DNA of 64,000 nt from UBA9659 sp965208605. GTDB taxonomy: Bacteria; Pseudomonadota; Gammaproteobacteria; Pseudomonadales; Azotimanducaceae. The notes under the pieces are model-generated. The model saw only the letters and a list, made by a program, of their open reading frames with translations, was not told the DNA's origin and did no database searches. The stretch lies in contig OZ242345.1 in NCBI GenBank assembly GCA_965208605.1, positions 1,240,001 to 1,304,000 of the forward strand. Direction: 5' to 3'. How positions within the stretch are numbered: the first letter of the stretch is position 1; the number at the start of each line of letters is the position of its first letter. This document shows positions 1 through 8,509 of the stretch, in pieces. The translations under genes and the position numbers were made by a program.

Positions 1-820
1 AAATCTGCACGAAGCAGGAACCGGAATCGGTCAGTAACTCCCGCGCTAGCAACAGGCGGTCGCGCATATAGGTCAGCCATGAATGAACACCCAACTCCCA
101 GGTGTCGCGATAGGCGCGCACCATCTCCGGCTCGCGGCTGATGCTGTCGTCCTCGCCATCCTTAACATCGCGCTTGCGCACAAAGGGCTGGAAATTGCCG
201 CCGAACTTCACCCCGTAAGGCGGGTCCATATAAACCATCTGCACCTGCCTGCCCAGACTTTCATATTCCAGCAGTGAGTTCATCACTTGTAGCGAGTCGC
301 CGAGGATCAAACGGTTCTGCCAACCATTCAGGTGCTCATAAGCACCTCGAATTTTCTCGCCGATGCTTTTGCTTCCTTCGCCGAACAGATCAAGAGTTCC
401 TTTGCGGTCGCGCCGGTGCCGCTTCAATGTCTCCAGCACCGCCGCGGTGGACAGCCGCTCGTGCACGAACAGTGGCAGGGTCGGCACTTGAATGTGTTCT
501 CGCTCGGCTTTGCCCGCCCAGTTGAGAAAGGGTTGCGATAATCGCTTTAACTTTTCCGCCGCCGCTTTCACCCTGGTGAGGTCATCGCTGTTGATAATCT
601 CGTCAATCAACTCTTCGCCCTGGCTTCGGGCTTCCGCCTCATCCCAGGTCAGTTCCGGTGACAGCGATGAATCGTAGCGGTAGGTGGTGGGCGGCTTCCT
701 TTTAGCAGGCGGGAACACATCCTGGGCGCCACTTTCCGGGCGTAGCAACTGCTCGTCATCGTGGCGATAATCGCGTGCGCTGCGGGGGGGGGGGGGGGGG
801 GGGGCAGTTTTTCGTGTCAT
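1..820 (-). CDS. Type III-like adenine DNA methyltransferase (mod), 5' part, cut by window edge
   Basis: About 273 codons read without a stop from ATG 820 to the window edge on the minus strand. The protein has the amino-methyltransferase motif IV DPPYG inside VYMDPPYGVKFGG, at about residue 200, preceded by NRLILGDSLQVM, which is typical of Mod-like N6-adenine methyltransferases that bind the target base and use S-adenosylmethionine. Motif I and the target-recognition region must lie beyond the edge. The start MTRKTA is followed by six prolines encoded by a C21 run (see 784-804) and then the charged segment RDYRHDDEQLLRPESGAQD. As sequenced the run keeps the frame open; one base more or less would shift it. 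I see no clear Shine-Dalgarno sequence before ATG 820, so the start is less sure than the function. A downstream GTG at 718 could give a product without the proline run. A restriction partner may lie outside the window. Confidence 0.8.
   Translation of the reverse strand, partial: MTRKTAPPPPPPRSARDYRHDDEQLLRPESGAQDVFPPAKRKPPTTYRYDSSLSPELTWDEAEARSQGEELIDEIINSDDLTRVKAAAEKLKRLSQPFLNWAGKAEREHIQVPTLPLFVHERLSTAAVLETLKRHRRDRKGTLDLFGEGSKSIGEKIRGAYEHLNGWQNRLILGDSLQVMNSLLEYESLGRQVQMVYMDPPYGVKFGGNFQPFVRKRDVKDGEDDSISREPEMVRAYRDTWELGVHSWLTYMRDRLLLARELLTDSGSCFVQI
784..804 (-). repeat. Homopolymer tract (G)21 within the mod coding sequence
   Basis: Twenty-one consecutive G on the plus strand read as C on the coding strand, from the sixth codon of the methyltransferase gene. 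Long mononucleotide runs inside mod genes are classic slipped-strand switches that turn the methylase on and off. At length 21 the gene reads in frame into the conserved domain. Sequencing and assembly often miscount runs this long, so the true length and state are uncertain. Confidence 0.9.
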
Positions 821-927
821 AGGGAGCGTTTTCGATAGTTTGCTTGTTAACCCGAGTCCTAGCTTAAGGATTCGTGTGGATCAGTTTGAATGAATATAAC
901 ACGACAGAGGCACCCTTCACTTTATTA

Positions 928-1330
928 TGTCTGGATTCCACTGGATTCCCGCCTGCTTTGATCCTGACGGCGGGGAGGGGATTGCCTTTGTTCCTCTGGA
1001 TTCCCGTCACCTCAGTCATCCCAGCCATCGGCTGGGATGACTGAGGTGGCGAGAATGACGGCGCGGGGCAGTGCTTGCCACTCACCGTTAATGTATGCCC
1101 GTGTCCCCGCTTCTTCTGGCGGCTTGCGCCGCCAGTCTGGTTCCCCGCTGCCCAGTTGCCCCGCCTGCGGCGGGGGCAACTGGGCGGCGAGGATGACGGA
1201 GTGTTGTGTCATCTGTCCGTCGGCTGGGATGACTGAGGTGGCGAAGAATGACGGCGCGGGGGCGAGGATGGCAGACTGGATTCCCGGGCAAGCCCGAGCA
1301 TGACAGCAAAAGCCCCGCCTGCGACGGAGA
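928..1330. repeat. Dispersed modular palindromic repeats in the 821-1462 intergenic gap
   Basis: The gap between mod and ccmA holds no convincing gene. It contains several copies of the dispersed repeat family. One is a perfect palindrome at 1008-1048, with 19-bp arms (CACCTCAGTCATCCCAGCC and its complement) and a 3-base loop, flanked by the constant ends GGATTCCCGT and GCGAGAATGACGG. A second core at about 1117-1130 uses GGCGGCTTGCGCCGCC, and a third near 1280-1305 is GATTCCCGGGCAAGCCCGAG. Apparent reading frames here change with repeat content and look spurious. Confidence 0.8.
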
Positions 1331-1365
1331 AAGGCGAATAGGCGGAATGACGGCCAAGATGGCAA

Positions 1366-1394
1366 GGACGACAACAAAGTCGTGCTGTTATAAT
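1366..1394 (+). promoter_or_regulatory. Candidate promoter of the ccm operon
   Basis: A perfect -10 hexamer TATAAT lies at 1389-1394, about 70 bp before ccmA. No good -35 hexamer is seen at the matching distance (only GGACGA/GACGAC near 1366-1372), so the assignment rests on the -10 box and its position. Confidence 0.35.
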
Positions 1395-1411
1395 CTCGCC
1401 GCTTCATCTAT

Positions 1412-1447
1412 CTAATATTCACTGGCACCCTAATATCCACTGACACC
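1412..1447. repeat. 18-bp tandem duplication in the ccmA leader
   Basis: Two 18-bp units, CTAATATTCACTGGCACC and CTAATATCCACTGACACC, lie head to tail just upstream of ccmA. The unit is untranslated in the proposed gene layout. Confidence 0.85.
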
Positions 1448-1462
1448 GGTCGCAACAAACCT

Positions 1463-2071
1463 ATGCTGAACGTATCCCATCTAAGTTGTCAGCGAGACGG
1501 TCGAACCCTGTTCACCGAGCTTAGCTTTGCCGTGGGTCCCGGGGAGGTGCTACAGATTCTTGGTGACAATGGGTCGGGCAAGACGACATTGTTGAAAATC
1601 ATCATGGGCATTTATACCGATTTTGACGGCAAGGTCGTCTGGGAAACGTCTCAGGCACCTAGCTGGCTGGGGCACCGCCTGGGTATTAAGGATGCACTCA
1701 CGGTGGCGGAAAATCTGCGTTGGCTAGGCTGCCTACACCGGCTGAGTGTCACTGACTCCAGGCTTGCCGAGGCACTGGCGGCAACCGGCTTAACAGGCTA
1801 TGCGGATAGACCCTGCGATACGCTGTCCGAAGGTCAGCGCAAACTAGTGGGGTTAACTCGCTTTTTTTTGCAGGAGGAACATGCGCTACCTGCCTGCTGG
1901 GTGCTGGACGAACCCTTCAATACCATTGATGCGACCGGAATTTCCCGATTTGAGGCACGTTTGTCTGCCCATATTGAAGCGGGCGGGCTGGCGATATTAA
2001 GCAGTCATCGCGCCTTGTCGCTTCGGGTCCCGGTTCAGCAACTGCTCTTGTCCAAGGAGGCAGTCGCTTGA
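1463..2071 (+). CDS. ccmA: Cytochrome c biogenesis ATP-binding export protein CcmA
   Basis: This is the cytoplasmic ATPase subunit of the CcmAB transporter, which with CcmCD releases heme-loaded CcmE. The 202-residue protein has a Walker A GDNGSGKTT at 34-42, ABC signature LSEGQ at 121-125, Walker B CWVLDEP at 145-151 and the switch histidine in SSH at 180-182. The length is normal for CcmA. It is the first gene of a nine-gene ccm operon. Its TGA (2069-2071) overlaps the TTG start of ccmB. Other small ABC ATPases are possible from sequence alone, but the following ccmB-ccmI genes settle the call. Confidence 0.95.
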   Translation: MLNVSHLSCQRDGRTLFTELSFAVGPGEVLQILGDNGSGKTTLLKIIMGIYTDFDGKVVWETSQAPSWLGHRLGIKDALTVAENLRWLGCLHRLSVTDSRLAEALAATGLTGYADRPCDTLSEGQRKLVGLTRFFLQEEHALPACWVLDEPFNTIDATGISRFEARLSAHIEAGGLAILSSHRALSLRVPVQQLLLSKEAVA

Positions 2072-2736
2072 AACTCTTCATCACTGCTGTCAGACGTGAC
2101 CTCCGTGCTCAGTGGCGCCGCCCTGCTGAGTTGCTGAATCCGCTGATATTTTTCATCATAGTGCTGAGTCTCTTCCCGCTGGGTATTGGGCCCGCCAAAG
2201 AAGCCTTGAGCCTGGTAGCACCCGGGTTACTCTGGGTGGCGGCATTGCTGGCGGCACTCATGTCAATGGATTTGATTTTCAAGAGTGATTTTGATGACGG
2301 CTCGCTGGAGCAGATGCTCGTATCAACGACGCCCTTCCCGGTCATCATACTTGCCAAGATTACGGCTCACTGGTTGCTGGTCGGCTTGCCACTGGTACTG
2401 GTCACGCCGCTCCTGGCGCTCATGCTTTATGTGGACGCTCAAGGCATGCGGGCGATGACGCTATCCATCCTGCTGGTGTCCCCTACCCTGAGCCTCATCG
2501 GGTCGGTCGGCGCGGCTCTGACGGTGGGTCTGCCCCGAGGCGGTCTGCTAGTGGCAATACTGGTGCTACCCATCTATGTGCCGGTGTTGATTCTGGCAAC
2601 CGCCATGGTGGCGACCGGGCTTGCTGGTGGCGACTACACCGGGCATATCTATTGGCTAGCGGCTATCCTATTCTTGTCTCTGGGGCTTGCGCCTATCGCT
2701 AGCGCGGCGGGCATTCGCATATCGCTGGAAGACTGA
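2068..2736 (+). CDS. ccmB: Heme exporter membrane protein CcmB
   Basis: This is the membrane subunit of the CcmAB complex. The 222-residue protein is strongly hydrophobic with about six membrane segments; the N-terminal RRDLRAQWRRPAELLNPLIF and the later SMDLIFKSDFDDGSLEQML are family hallmarks. The start is TTG 2068, chosen because an AAGGAGG Shine-Dalgarno sequence sits at 2054-2060 inside the end of ccmA and the overlap with the ccmA stop implies translational coupling. It acts in the inner membrane next to CcmC. Confidence 0.95.
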   Translation: MKLFITAVRRDLRAQWRRPAELLNPLIFFIIVLSLFPLGIGPAKEALSLVAPGLLWVAALLAALMSMDLIFKSDFDDGSLEQMLVSTTPFPVIILAKITAHWLLVGLPLVLVTPLLALMLYVDAQGMRAMTLSILLVSPTLSLIGSVGAALTVGLPRGGLLVAILVLPIYVPVLILATAMVATGLAGGDYTGHIYWLAAILFLSLGLAPIASAAGIRISLED

Positions 2737-2777
2737 CAGTCGGTATCTGGTAAACTCTGCTTCTGGTGAACATCCAT

Positions 2778-3548
2778 ATGAACGACGTGAAACAACTCGT
2801 AACAAAACGACTTCCTGACGCCTTCCATCGGCTGGGTTCGCCCCGGTTATTTTTTGAGACTACTGGGCGATACCTGCCTTGGCTGCTGCTGCTGAGCATC
2901 ATCTCGCTCAGCGCCGGGGCCCTCTGGGCATTGCTCTTTGCACCAGAGGATTACCAGCAGGGGCACAGTGTCCGCATCATGTATATTCATGTCCCGGCGG
3001 CAATTCTGGCACAGTCAGGCTATCTGATGATGGCGGTGGCGGCGGCGGTGTTCCTGGTCTGGCGAATCAAACTGGCGGAAATCGCAATGCAAGCTGCTGC
3101 CCCCCTGGGTGCATCAATTACCTTCCTGGCACTGGCCACCGGTGCTATCTGGGGCAAACCCACCTGGGGCACCTGGTGGGTCTGGGATGCGCGGCTCACC
3201 TCAACCCTGGTGTTGTTGTTCCTGTATATCGGGATGATTGCCTTGCGCGCGGCGATGGCCCCCAAGGCGGGTGCGGGCAAGGCTTGCGCAGTCCTAGCAC
3301 TGGTGGGCTTGGTGAATCTCCCCATCATCAAGTATTCCGTGGACTGGTGGTACACCCTGCACCAGCCAGCAAGTTTTAGCCTCACCAGGGCACCCAGCAT
3401 GCCTTGGGAAATGTGGTTGCCGCTGCTGGTCATGGGTTTGGCTTATTATTTGTTTTTCTTTACGGCATGGGTCATGCGGATTCGTTATTTAATTTTGGTG
3501 CGGGAAAAAGACACCCACTGGGTGCGACGATGGTTGGCGTCTCAATGA
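2778..3548 (+). CDS. ccmC: Heme-handling protein CcmC (WWD domain)
   Basis: CcmC binds heme at the periplasmic face of the inner membrane and loads it onto CcmE. The 256-residue protein has six predicted membrane helices, the tryptophan-rich WWD motif WGTWWVWDARLTS at 130-142 and the two flanking histidines expected as heme ligands (H71 in YIHVP and H196 in YTLHQPAS). ATG 2778 is preferred; an in-frame GTG lies four codons upstream at 2766. Its TGA overlaps the ATG of ccmD (ATGA at 3545-3548). Confidence 0.95.
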   Translation: MNDVKQLVTKRLPDAFHRLGSPRLFFETTGRYLPWLLLLSIISLSAGALWALLFAPEDYQQGHSVRIMYIHVPAAILAQSGYLMMAVAAAVFLVWRIKLAEIAMQAAAPLGASITFLALATGAIWGKPTWGTWWVWDARLTSTLVLLFLYIGMIALRAAMAPKAGAGKACAVLALVGLVNLPIIKYSVDWWYTLHQPASFSLTRAPSMPWEMWLPLLVMGLAYYLFFFTAWVMRIRYLILVREKDTHWVRRWLASQ

Positions 3549-3799
3549 GGTTTGATAACTTAACAGCTAACTTAACGGCTAACTTAACAGATAGCCTAAC
3601 AGCCTTTTTCCAGATGGATGGGCAGGGACTCTATGTCTGGGCTGCTTATGGCATTACTTGTATATTCCTGGTGCTGAATCTTTGGATACCTGCCCTCAGA
3701 CAGCTGAGATTTGTGCGTAAATGCAAACATGCCCTCAAGCCAGTACAAACGCTCACAGAAACGCCCGCAGAAACGCTCATCAACAAGAGACAAGCATGA
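3545..3799 (+). CDS. ccmD: Heme exporter protein CcmD, extended
   Basis: CcmD is a small one-helix protein that stabilises CcmC-CcmE and helps release holo-CcmE. The 84-residue product has the family core GLYVWAAYGITCIFLVLN (one membrane segment) followed by a basic stretch ending in VRKCKH. Start ATG 3545 overlaps the ccmC stop; its TGA overlaps the ccmE ATG at 3796. It is longer than usual because of an N-terminal insertion of four near-identical NLTA-type units (3557-3604) and a TETPAET-like tail. Confidence 0.85.
   Translation: MRFDNLTANLTANLTDSLTAFFQMDGQGLYVWAAYGITCIFLVLNLWIPALRQLRFVRKCKHALKPVQTLTETPAETLINKRQA
3557..3604. repeat. 4 x 12-bp in-frame tandem repeat in ccmD
   Basis: Units AACTTAACAGCT, AACTTAACGGCT, AACTTAACAGAT and the diverged AGCCTAACAGCC encode NLTA-NLTA-NLTD-SLTA near the N-terminus of CcmD, before the membrane helix. 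Confidence 0.9.
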
Positions 3800-4236
3800 A
3801 ATTTGGCAAGATGAAAACCCATCGCCGAAACCGCGTCCTGCTAGTGTGCTTAATTCTGCTGAGCACAAGTGCGGCGGTTGCCTTCGCACTCATGGCCTTG
3901 ACTCAGAACATCAATCTTTTCTACACCCCCTCGCAAATCGCTGCCGGCGAGGCACCCGAGAACAAATTGATCCGTGCTGGTGGCATGGTAGTGGCAAACA
4001 GTCTGGTGCGGACGGGGACCGGGCTTGAGTTAGGCTTTGTCATCAGTGACCTCAAGACCGCTGAGATTGAGGTGCGATACACGGGCATATTGCCGGCTCT
4101 GTTCCGGGAAGGTCAGGGCGTGATTGCCCATGGCAGGTTACATGCGGACGGTGTCTTCTATGCTGAGGAAATCCTTGCCAAGCATGATGAAAATTACATG
4201 CCGCCAGAGTTACAACAGTTCTTAGACCCCGAATGA
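3796..4236 (+). CDS. ccmE: Periplasmic heme chaperone CcmE
   Basis: CcmE binds heme covalently and hands it to CcmF/CcmH. The 146-residue protein has an N-terminal membrane anchor (residues 14-35), an OB-fold periplasmic domain and the heme-attachment motif HDENY (H130, Y134) followed by PPEL. Start ATG 3796 overlaps the ccmD stop, and the TGA overlaps the ccmF ATG, so translation is probably coupled. Length is normal. Confidence 0.96.
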   Translation: MKFGKMKTHRRNRVLLVCLILLSTSAAVAFALMALTQNINLFYTPSQIAAGEAPENKLIRAGGMVVANSLVRTGTGLELGFVISDLKTAEIEVRYTGILPALFREGQGVIAHGRLHADGVFYAEEILAKHDENYMPPELQQFLDPE

Positions 4237-6263
4237 TTCCTGAACTGGGACACTTCAGTCTGCTCCTGGCGGCAGGATTGTGTATCTTGCTTGCCGTCTT
4301 GCCCGCACTAGGAGTACGTACCCGCATCCCTGTCTTGATGCTCAGCGGCCTGCCGCTAGCCGCGGGGATTCTGGTGTTCGTCCTGCTCAGTTTTATGTGC
4401 CTGCTTTATGCCTTTGTGAGTGACGACTTTTCCGTTCGGTATGTCGCCAACAACTCCAATACTGCGCTGCCGCGCCACTACAAGATTGCGGCCATCTGGG
4501 GAGGGCATGAGGGTTCCTTCCTGCTCTGGACCTTGATCATGGCGATCTGGACCTTTGCGGTAGCGTGTTTTTCTCGTAGCCTGACGGTTGATATGCGGGC
4601 AAGGGTATTGTCCGTCCTCGGATTATTGACGCTCGGCTTTACCTGCTTCTTGTTATTTACCTCTAATCCGTTTGCCCGCATTCTGCCGATATTTCCTCAG
4701 GATGGTGCCGACCTCAATCCGCTACTGCAGGATTTTGGTTTGATTGTGCATCCGCCCCTCCTCTACATAGGCTATGTTGGTTTTGCCGTACCCTTTGCTT
4801 TTGCTATTGCCACCCTGACCACGGGTCGTCTTGATGCCGCCTGGGTGAGATGGTCCAGGCCCTGGACGAATGTCGCCTGGGCATTCCTGAGCCTCGGCAT
4901 TACCCTCGGTAGTTGGTGGGCATATTATGAACTGGGCTGGGGCGGATGGTGGTTTTGGGATGCCGTGGAGAATGCATCATTTATGCCCTGGCTAGCCGGG
5001 ACGGCGCTGATACATTCCCTTGCCGTCAGTGACAAGCGGGGTCTGTTCAAAAGTTGGACGGTGCTGCTGGCAATCATTACCTTTTCACTCAGTCTTCTCG
5101 GGGCTTTTCTGGTTCGCTCTGGGGTCTTGACTTCCGTGCATGCCTTCGCCGTGGACCCGGCGCGCGGCATCTATATTTTGATTTTCCTGGTGCTGGTAGT
5201 GGGCGGTTCCTTGCTCTTGTACGCCTCTAAGGTGAGTAGCACGCAGCGCGCCTCAGCTGATAGCCGGGCATCTTATAGTTGGGCGTCGCGAGAAGTGCTA
5301 CTACTGGTGAATAATCTTTTGCTGTCCGTTGCCGTAGCCGCGATATTGCTGGGCACTCTCTATCCCCTAGCCTATGAAGTCATCACTGATGGGGGGAAAA
5401 TTTCCGTAGGACCCCCCTACTTTAATACCGTGTTCCTACCGATATTGGTGCTGTTGTTTCTCGCTATGGTCTTTGGCCCCCTATCCCGATGGCGGGCAAC
5501 CCGGATGAAGCCCGTGCTGCGTGAACTCATGCCTTTCCTGGCAGTGGCACTACTCATGGTGGCTGGGCTGACCTGGGTACTGGGCTTGCCTTTTGAGCCT
5601 CTGGGTTTTGTGTTCCAATCTATAGGAGTCTGGCTGTTGCTCACCTTGATAAACGACGGGTGGCAATCAATCATGCTCAAAAAAGCGGTAACCGCATCCA
5701 GGATAGGTATGTTGCTGGCGCATGGCGGGATTGGGGTGGCGATACTTGGCGTGGCGGTGACGGTGGGCTTCTCCGAGGGTCGGGACCTGCGAATGGTGCC
5801 GGGAGATGTGGTTTCCATCCAGGGTTATGATTTCAGATTTGATGAGATGACCCGAGTGGCGGGACCCAACTATATGGCCGACCGAGCGCAATTCTCGGTC
5901 AGCGTCAATGGAGAGGCGGTAACGCGCCTCTATCCAGAGAAACGCTTTTACCCTGCCTCCGGGCATGTGATGACCGAAGCAGACATGCACCCCTCCCCCC
6001 TGCGCGATCTGTATGTCGCCCTGGGCGAGTCGCTGAGCACTTCTAAACTAGACGATGGCGCTTCTGTAACAGGCAACAGTGCTTCTGAAATAAGCGACAG
6101 TGCTTCTAAAGAAAACGCCTGGGCAGTGCGCTTGCATGTGAAGCCTTTTGTGCGCTGGATCTGGTTCGGCGGATTGATGATTGCGGCCGGCGGTTTGATA
6201 GCAATCTGCGACCGTCGTTATCGCCACTTTGCGAGCAGCCGCCAAACTACTGTGACGAAATGA
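4233..6263 (+). CDS. ccmF: Cytochrome c heme lyase subunit CcmF
   Basis: CcmF is the large membrane subunit of the System I heme lyase that joins heme vinyls to CXXCH cysteines of apocytochrome c. The 676-residue protein has many membrane helices, the WWD motif WGGWWFWDAVENASFMPWL at about 235-253 and an earlier HEGSFLLW segment; VHPPLLYIGYVG is also typical. A periplasmic loop near the C-terminus (about residues 602-629) is built of four 7-residue repeats (6036-6119), absent from the family core as I know it. ATG 4233 overlaps the ccmE stop. Confidence 0.95.
   Translation: MIPELGHFSLLLAAGLCILLAVLPALGVRTRIPVLMLSGLPLAAGILVFVLLSFMCLLYAFVSDDFSVRYVANNSNTALPRHYKIAAIWGGHEGSFLLWTLIMAIWTFAVACFSRSLTVDMRARVLSVLGLLTLGFTCFLLFTSNPFARILPIFPQDGADLNPLLQDFGLIVHPPLLYIGYVGFAVPFAFAIATLTTGRLDAAWVRWSRPWTNVAWAFLSLGITLGSWWAYYELGWGGWWFWDAVENASFMPWLAGTALIHSLAVSDKRGLFKSWTVLLAIITFSLSLLGAFLVRSGVLTSVHAFAVDPARGIYILIFLVLVVGGSLLLYASKVSSTQRASADSRASYSWASREVLLLVNNLLLSVAVAAILLGTLYPLAYEVITDGGKISVGPPYFNTVFLPILVLLFLAMVFGPLSRWRATRMKPVLRELMPFLAVALLMVAGLTWVLGLPFEPLGFVFQSIGVWLLLTLINDGWQSIMLKKAVTASRIGMLLAHGGIGVAILGVAVTVGFSEGRDLRMVPGDVVSIQGYDFRFDEMTRVAGPNYMADRAQFSVSVNGEAVTRLYPEKRFYPASGHVMTEADMHPSPLRDLYVALGESLSTSKLDDGASVTGNSASEISDSASKENAWAVRLHVKPFVRWIWFGGLMIAAGGLIAICDRRYRHFASSRQTTVTK
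6036..6119. repeat. 4 x 21-bp in-frame tandem repeat in ccmF
   Basis: Four diverged 21-bp units, each containing CTTCT at the same place, encode STSKLDD, GASVTGN, SASEISD and SASKENA in a loop before the last membrane helix of CcmF. Confidence 0.85.
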
Positions 6264-6274
6264 CGAGGTAGCCG

Positions 6275-6841
6275 ATGCTGCATAAGGCCAATCCCAACCC
6301 ACCTGAAACTGGAATAAAAAAGCTCCTATTGATACCCCTGGTGGTGTTTGTCCTGCTGGTCATCTTGCTGGCGCTGGGCTTTCGTCTCAAGGATGCCCAC
6401 CTCCTCCCTTCTGCCTTAATTAACAAACCTTTTCCGGAATTTGCGCTGGTTGATCTCCTAAGGCCTGAGGTCATCCACTCCAGACAGGACTTTATCGGCA
6501 GGGTGTCGCTGGTAAATATCTGGGCAACCTGGTGTCCGAACTGTCTCATTGAGCATCCCGAATTGTTGCGTATCAGCCGCGAGGAAGCGGTGCCTCTCTA
6601 CGGTATCAACTACAATGATGATGTGGCTAAGGCAATCGTCTGGTTGCACCGGCACCAGGATCCATACCTATTCAGTATTGTCGATGACGCGGGCAGCCTG
6701 GCGATTGATCTGGGTGTCTATGGCGCGCCAGAGACTTATGTGGTGGATGCCGAGGGGGTGATTCGTTTTCGGCATGTGGGGCCGGTGACTCCCGATATCT
6801 GGCGGGAAGAAATAAAGCCAGTGATAGCGCTTCTAAAGTAG
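6275..6841 (+). CDS. ccmG: Thiol:disulfide interchange protein CcmG/DsbE
   Basis: A membrane-anchored thioredoxin-fold protein that reduces the apocytochrome c or CcmH disulfide before heme attachment. The 188-residue protein has one N-terminal membrane helix (about 17-35) and the active site WCPNC at 86-90 inside NIWATWCPNCLIEHPEL. The cis-proline region GAPETYVVD is present, and the length is normal. It starts 11 bp after the ccmF stop. Confidence 0.95.
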   Translation: MLHKANPNPPETGIKKLLLIPLVVFVLLVILLALGFRLKDAHLLPSALINKPFPEFALVDLLRPEVIHSRQDFIGRVSLVNIWATWCPNCLIEHPELLRISREEAVPLYGINYNDDVAKAIVWLHRHQDPYLFSIVDDAGSLAIDLGVYGAPETYVVDAEGVIRFRHVGPVTPDIWREEIKPVIALLK

Positions 6842-6881
6842 GTATTCTTAAGTAGCCTTTCTAAAGTAGCCCTTCTAAATT
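6831..6881. repeat. Degenerate tandem TTCTAAAGTAG repeats at the ccmG-ccmH junction
   Basis: The end of ccmG and the 51-bp spacer to ccmH hold three to four imperfect copies of TTCTAAAGTAGCC, so the stop codon region of ccmG has been repeated. Confidence 0.7.
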
Positions 6882-6892
6882 GATAGATAGCC

Positions 6893-7378
6893 ATGACGCA
6901 CCTAACAAAAATTGTAATAGTGACTGGGAGCATGCTGCTGATAAGCGCCCTGGCGGAATCGGCGATAGATGTTTACGCCGAAACCCAGGCACTCAATAGC
7001 GAGCAGAAGGCACGATACGAATCCCTCATTGATGAACTGCGCTGCCCTCAGTGTCTGAATATCAGCCTTGCCGGGTCGGATGCAATGATCGCACGGGACC
7101 TGCGCCGAGAAGTGCATCGCATGTTACTTGCCGGCAAGAGCGACGTTGAGATCCTGGATTTTATGTATCAACGTTACGGGGACTTCATCCTCTATAGACC
7201 AAAGTTCAAAGCGGCTACTCTTTTGCTCTGGTTGGGGCCCCTGGTGTTTCTCCTGGTTGCACTACTGGTGTTATGGCGGATGATTCCGGGAGTAAGGGCA
7301 GAGGCGGATCACAAGCGCCTCAACGAAGCTCAGCAAAAGCGGTTACACAGGCTACTGAAGAAGGCTGAGGAAGAATGA
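6893..7378 (+). CDS. ccmH: Cytochrome c maturation protein CcmH (CycL type)
   Basis: CcmH presents and reduces the CXXCH thiols of apocytochrome c at the heme lyase. The 161-residue protein has a signal sequence (1-22), the redox motif LRCPQC with cysteines 51 and 54, a three-helix periplasmic domain and a C-terminal membrane helix (about 106-128). It is the short form lacking the TPR domain; that domain is the separate next gene. Its TGA overlaps the ATG of ccmI. Confidence 0.95.
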   Translation: MTHLTKIVIVTGSMLLISALAESAIDVYAETQALNSEQKARYESLIDELRCPQCLNISLAGSDAMIARDLRREVHRMLLAGKSDVEILDFMYQRYGDFILYRPKFKAATLLLWLGPLVFLLVALLVLWRMIPGVRAEADHKRLNEAQQKRLHRLLKKAEEE

Positions 7379-8490
7379 CTATGTTCTGGCTCTGGGCACT
7401 GCTCTTGGCGGGCATTGCCAGTGTATTTGTACTCTTACCTTTGCTCCTGCCTAAGCGGTTTCAGTCTGCAGCCGCTAGTCGGGAGCAGGTCAATGTTGAG
7501 CTTTATGTTGAAAATCTTGCCGAACTTGAAGCGGACCAGGCACAGGGCAAGCTCAGCGCGCCGGAATATGCCCAGTTGAAAGTTGAAATGCAGGGAAACC
7601 TGCTACAGGATACATTGCCCGTTGCCGCAGATTCTTCTGAAAACACGACTGAAAACGCTTCTGGAAAGTCTGCAAAAAAACAAGGCGTCTTGCCGCTGCT
7701 GCTTGCCGCGGTGCTGCTTCCCCTGGTGGCTGTGTTTATCTTTGCGGACTTCGGCATGGGGCGAGGTTCAGTGTCCGATGTCATCCTCTTAGAAAAGCTC
7801 TCAGCAAGCTGGTCATCAGGAGCATCATCACAGCAGCCCGCCAACCCGCATCATGCTGCCGACTACAAGCAACTGGTTGAGCAACTTGCCGCAAGGCTAT
7901 CCTCCCAACCTGAGAATGTTGAAGCTCAGTTTTTACTTGCCAGGTCTTGGCGCAGTTTGCAGGAACCCGCCAAAGCAGTTGCCATCTACGCGCAACTGAG
8001 ACAGCGCTTTCCCCAGGATCTCACTCTGGCGACACATTATGCGGAAGCCTTGTTTGCTGCTGATGGTCAGCAGATGACGGACAGAGTGACGGCAGCAATA
8101 TTCGCCGCGCAACAACTTACCGCGGATACTGGCAGCGCCATTATGGTTCTGGTTGAGCTGGCGGCGAACCTGGTGCTGCCCGATGATGCGGTGGTCTTCG
8201 TCTATGCGCGCGCCTGGGAGGGACCATCGGTACCCCTAGCGGTGCGGCGGCTAAGCCCTGCTGAGTTGCCCAGGCTGGTGAGGCTTGATGAATCCATGGC
8301 AATGGTGCCGAACATGGGGCTGGCTGAGTATACTCAGGTACAGCTAGTGGCGAGAATCTCCGCTACTGGCAGTGCAGAGGCAAGTGAAGATGACTATGAG
8401 GCACGGTCGCCGCTCATTGATCTCAACACAAACAAGGCTGTGGTCAAATTGCTTATTGAACACAAGCAACGCAACACACCCTCGAAATGA
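7375..8490 (+). CDS. ccmI: Cytochrome c maturation protein CcmI (TPR)
   Basis: CcmI chaperones the C-terminus of apocytochrome c to the lyase. The 371-residue protein has an N-terminal membrane helix (about 3-23), a cytoplasmic segment with ELEADQAQGKLSAPEY typical of the family, a second helix at about 100-120 and a TPR region (about 160-260, AQFLLARSWRSLQEPAKAVAIY). The C-terminal third resembles the beta-rich CcmI end (LVARISATGSAEA). A 12-bp repeat lies at 7636-7671. It is the last gene of the operon. Confidence 0.9.
   Translation: MTMFWLWALLLAGIASVFVLLPLLLPKRFQSAAASREQVNVELYVENLAELEADQAQGKLSAPEYAQLKVEMQGNLLQDTLPVAADSSENTTENASGKSAKKQGVLPLLLAAVLLPLVAVFIFADFGMGRGSVSDVILLEKLSASWSSGASSQQPANPHHAADYKQLVEQLAARLSSQPENVEAQFLLARSWRSLQEPAKAVAIYAQLRQRFPQDLTLATHYAEALFAADGQQMTDRVTAAIFAAQQLTADTGSAIMVLVELAANLVLPDDAVVFVYARAWEGPSVPLAVRRLSPAELPRLVRLDESMAMVPNMGLAEYTQVQLVARISATGSAEASEDDYEARSPLIDLNTNKAVVKLLIEHKQRNTPSK
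7636..7671. repeat. 3 x 12-bp in-frame tandem repeat in ccmI
   Basis: Units TCTGAAAACACG, ACTGAAAACGCT and TCTGGAAAGTCT encode SENT-TENA-SGKS in the cytoplasmic linker of CcmI between its two membrane helices. Confidence 0.75.
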
Positions 8491-8509
8491 CGGCGCGGAA
8501 GCGTCAGGC

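Noticed and set aside
1012..1407. Minus-strand frame of about 131 codons before ccmA
   Set aside because: Its sequence is the translation of the dispersed palindromic repeats (ATSVIPADG, ARACPGIQ) and recurs wherever they occur.
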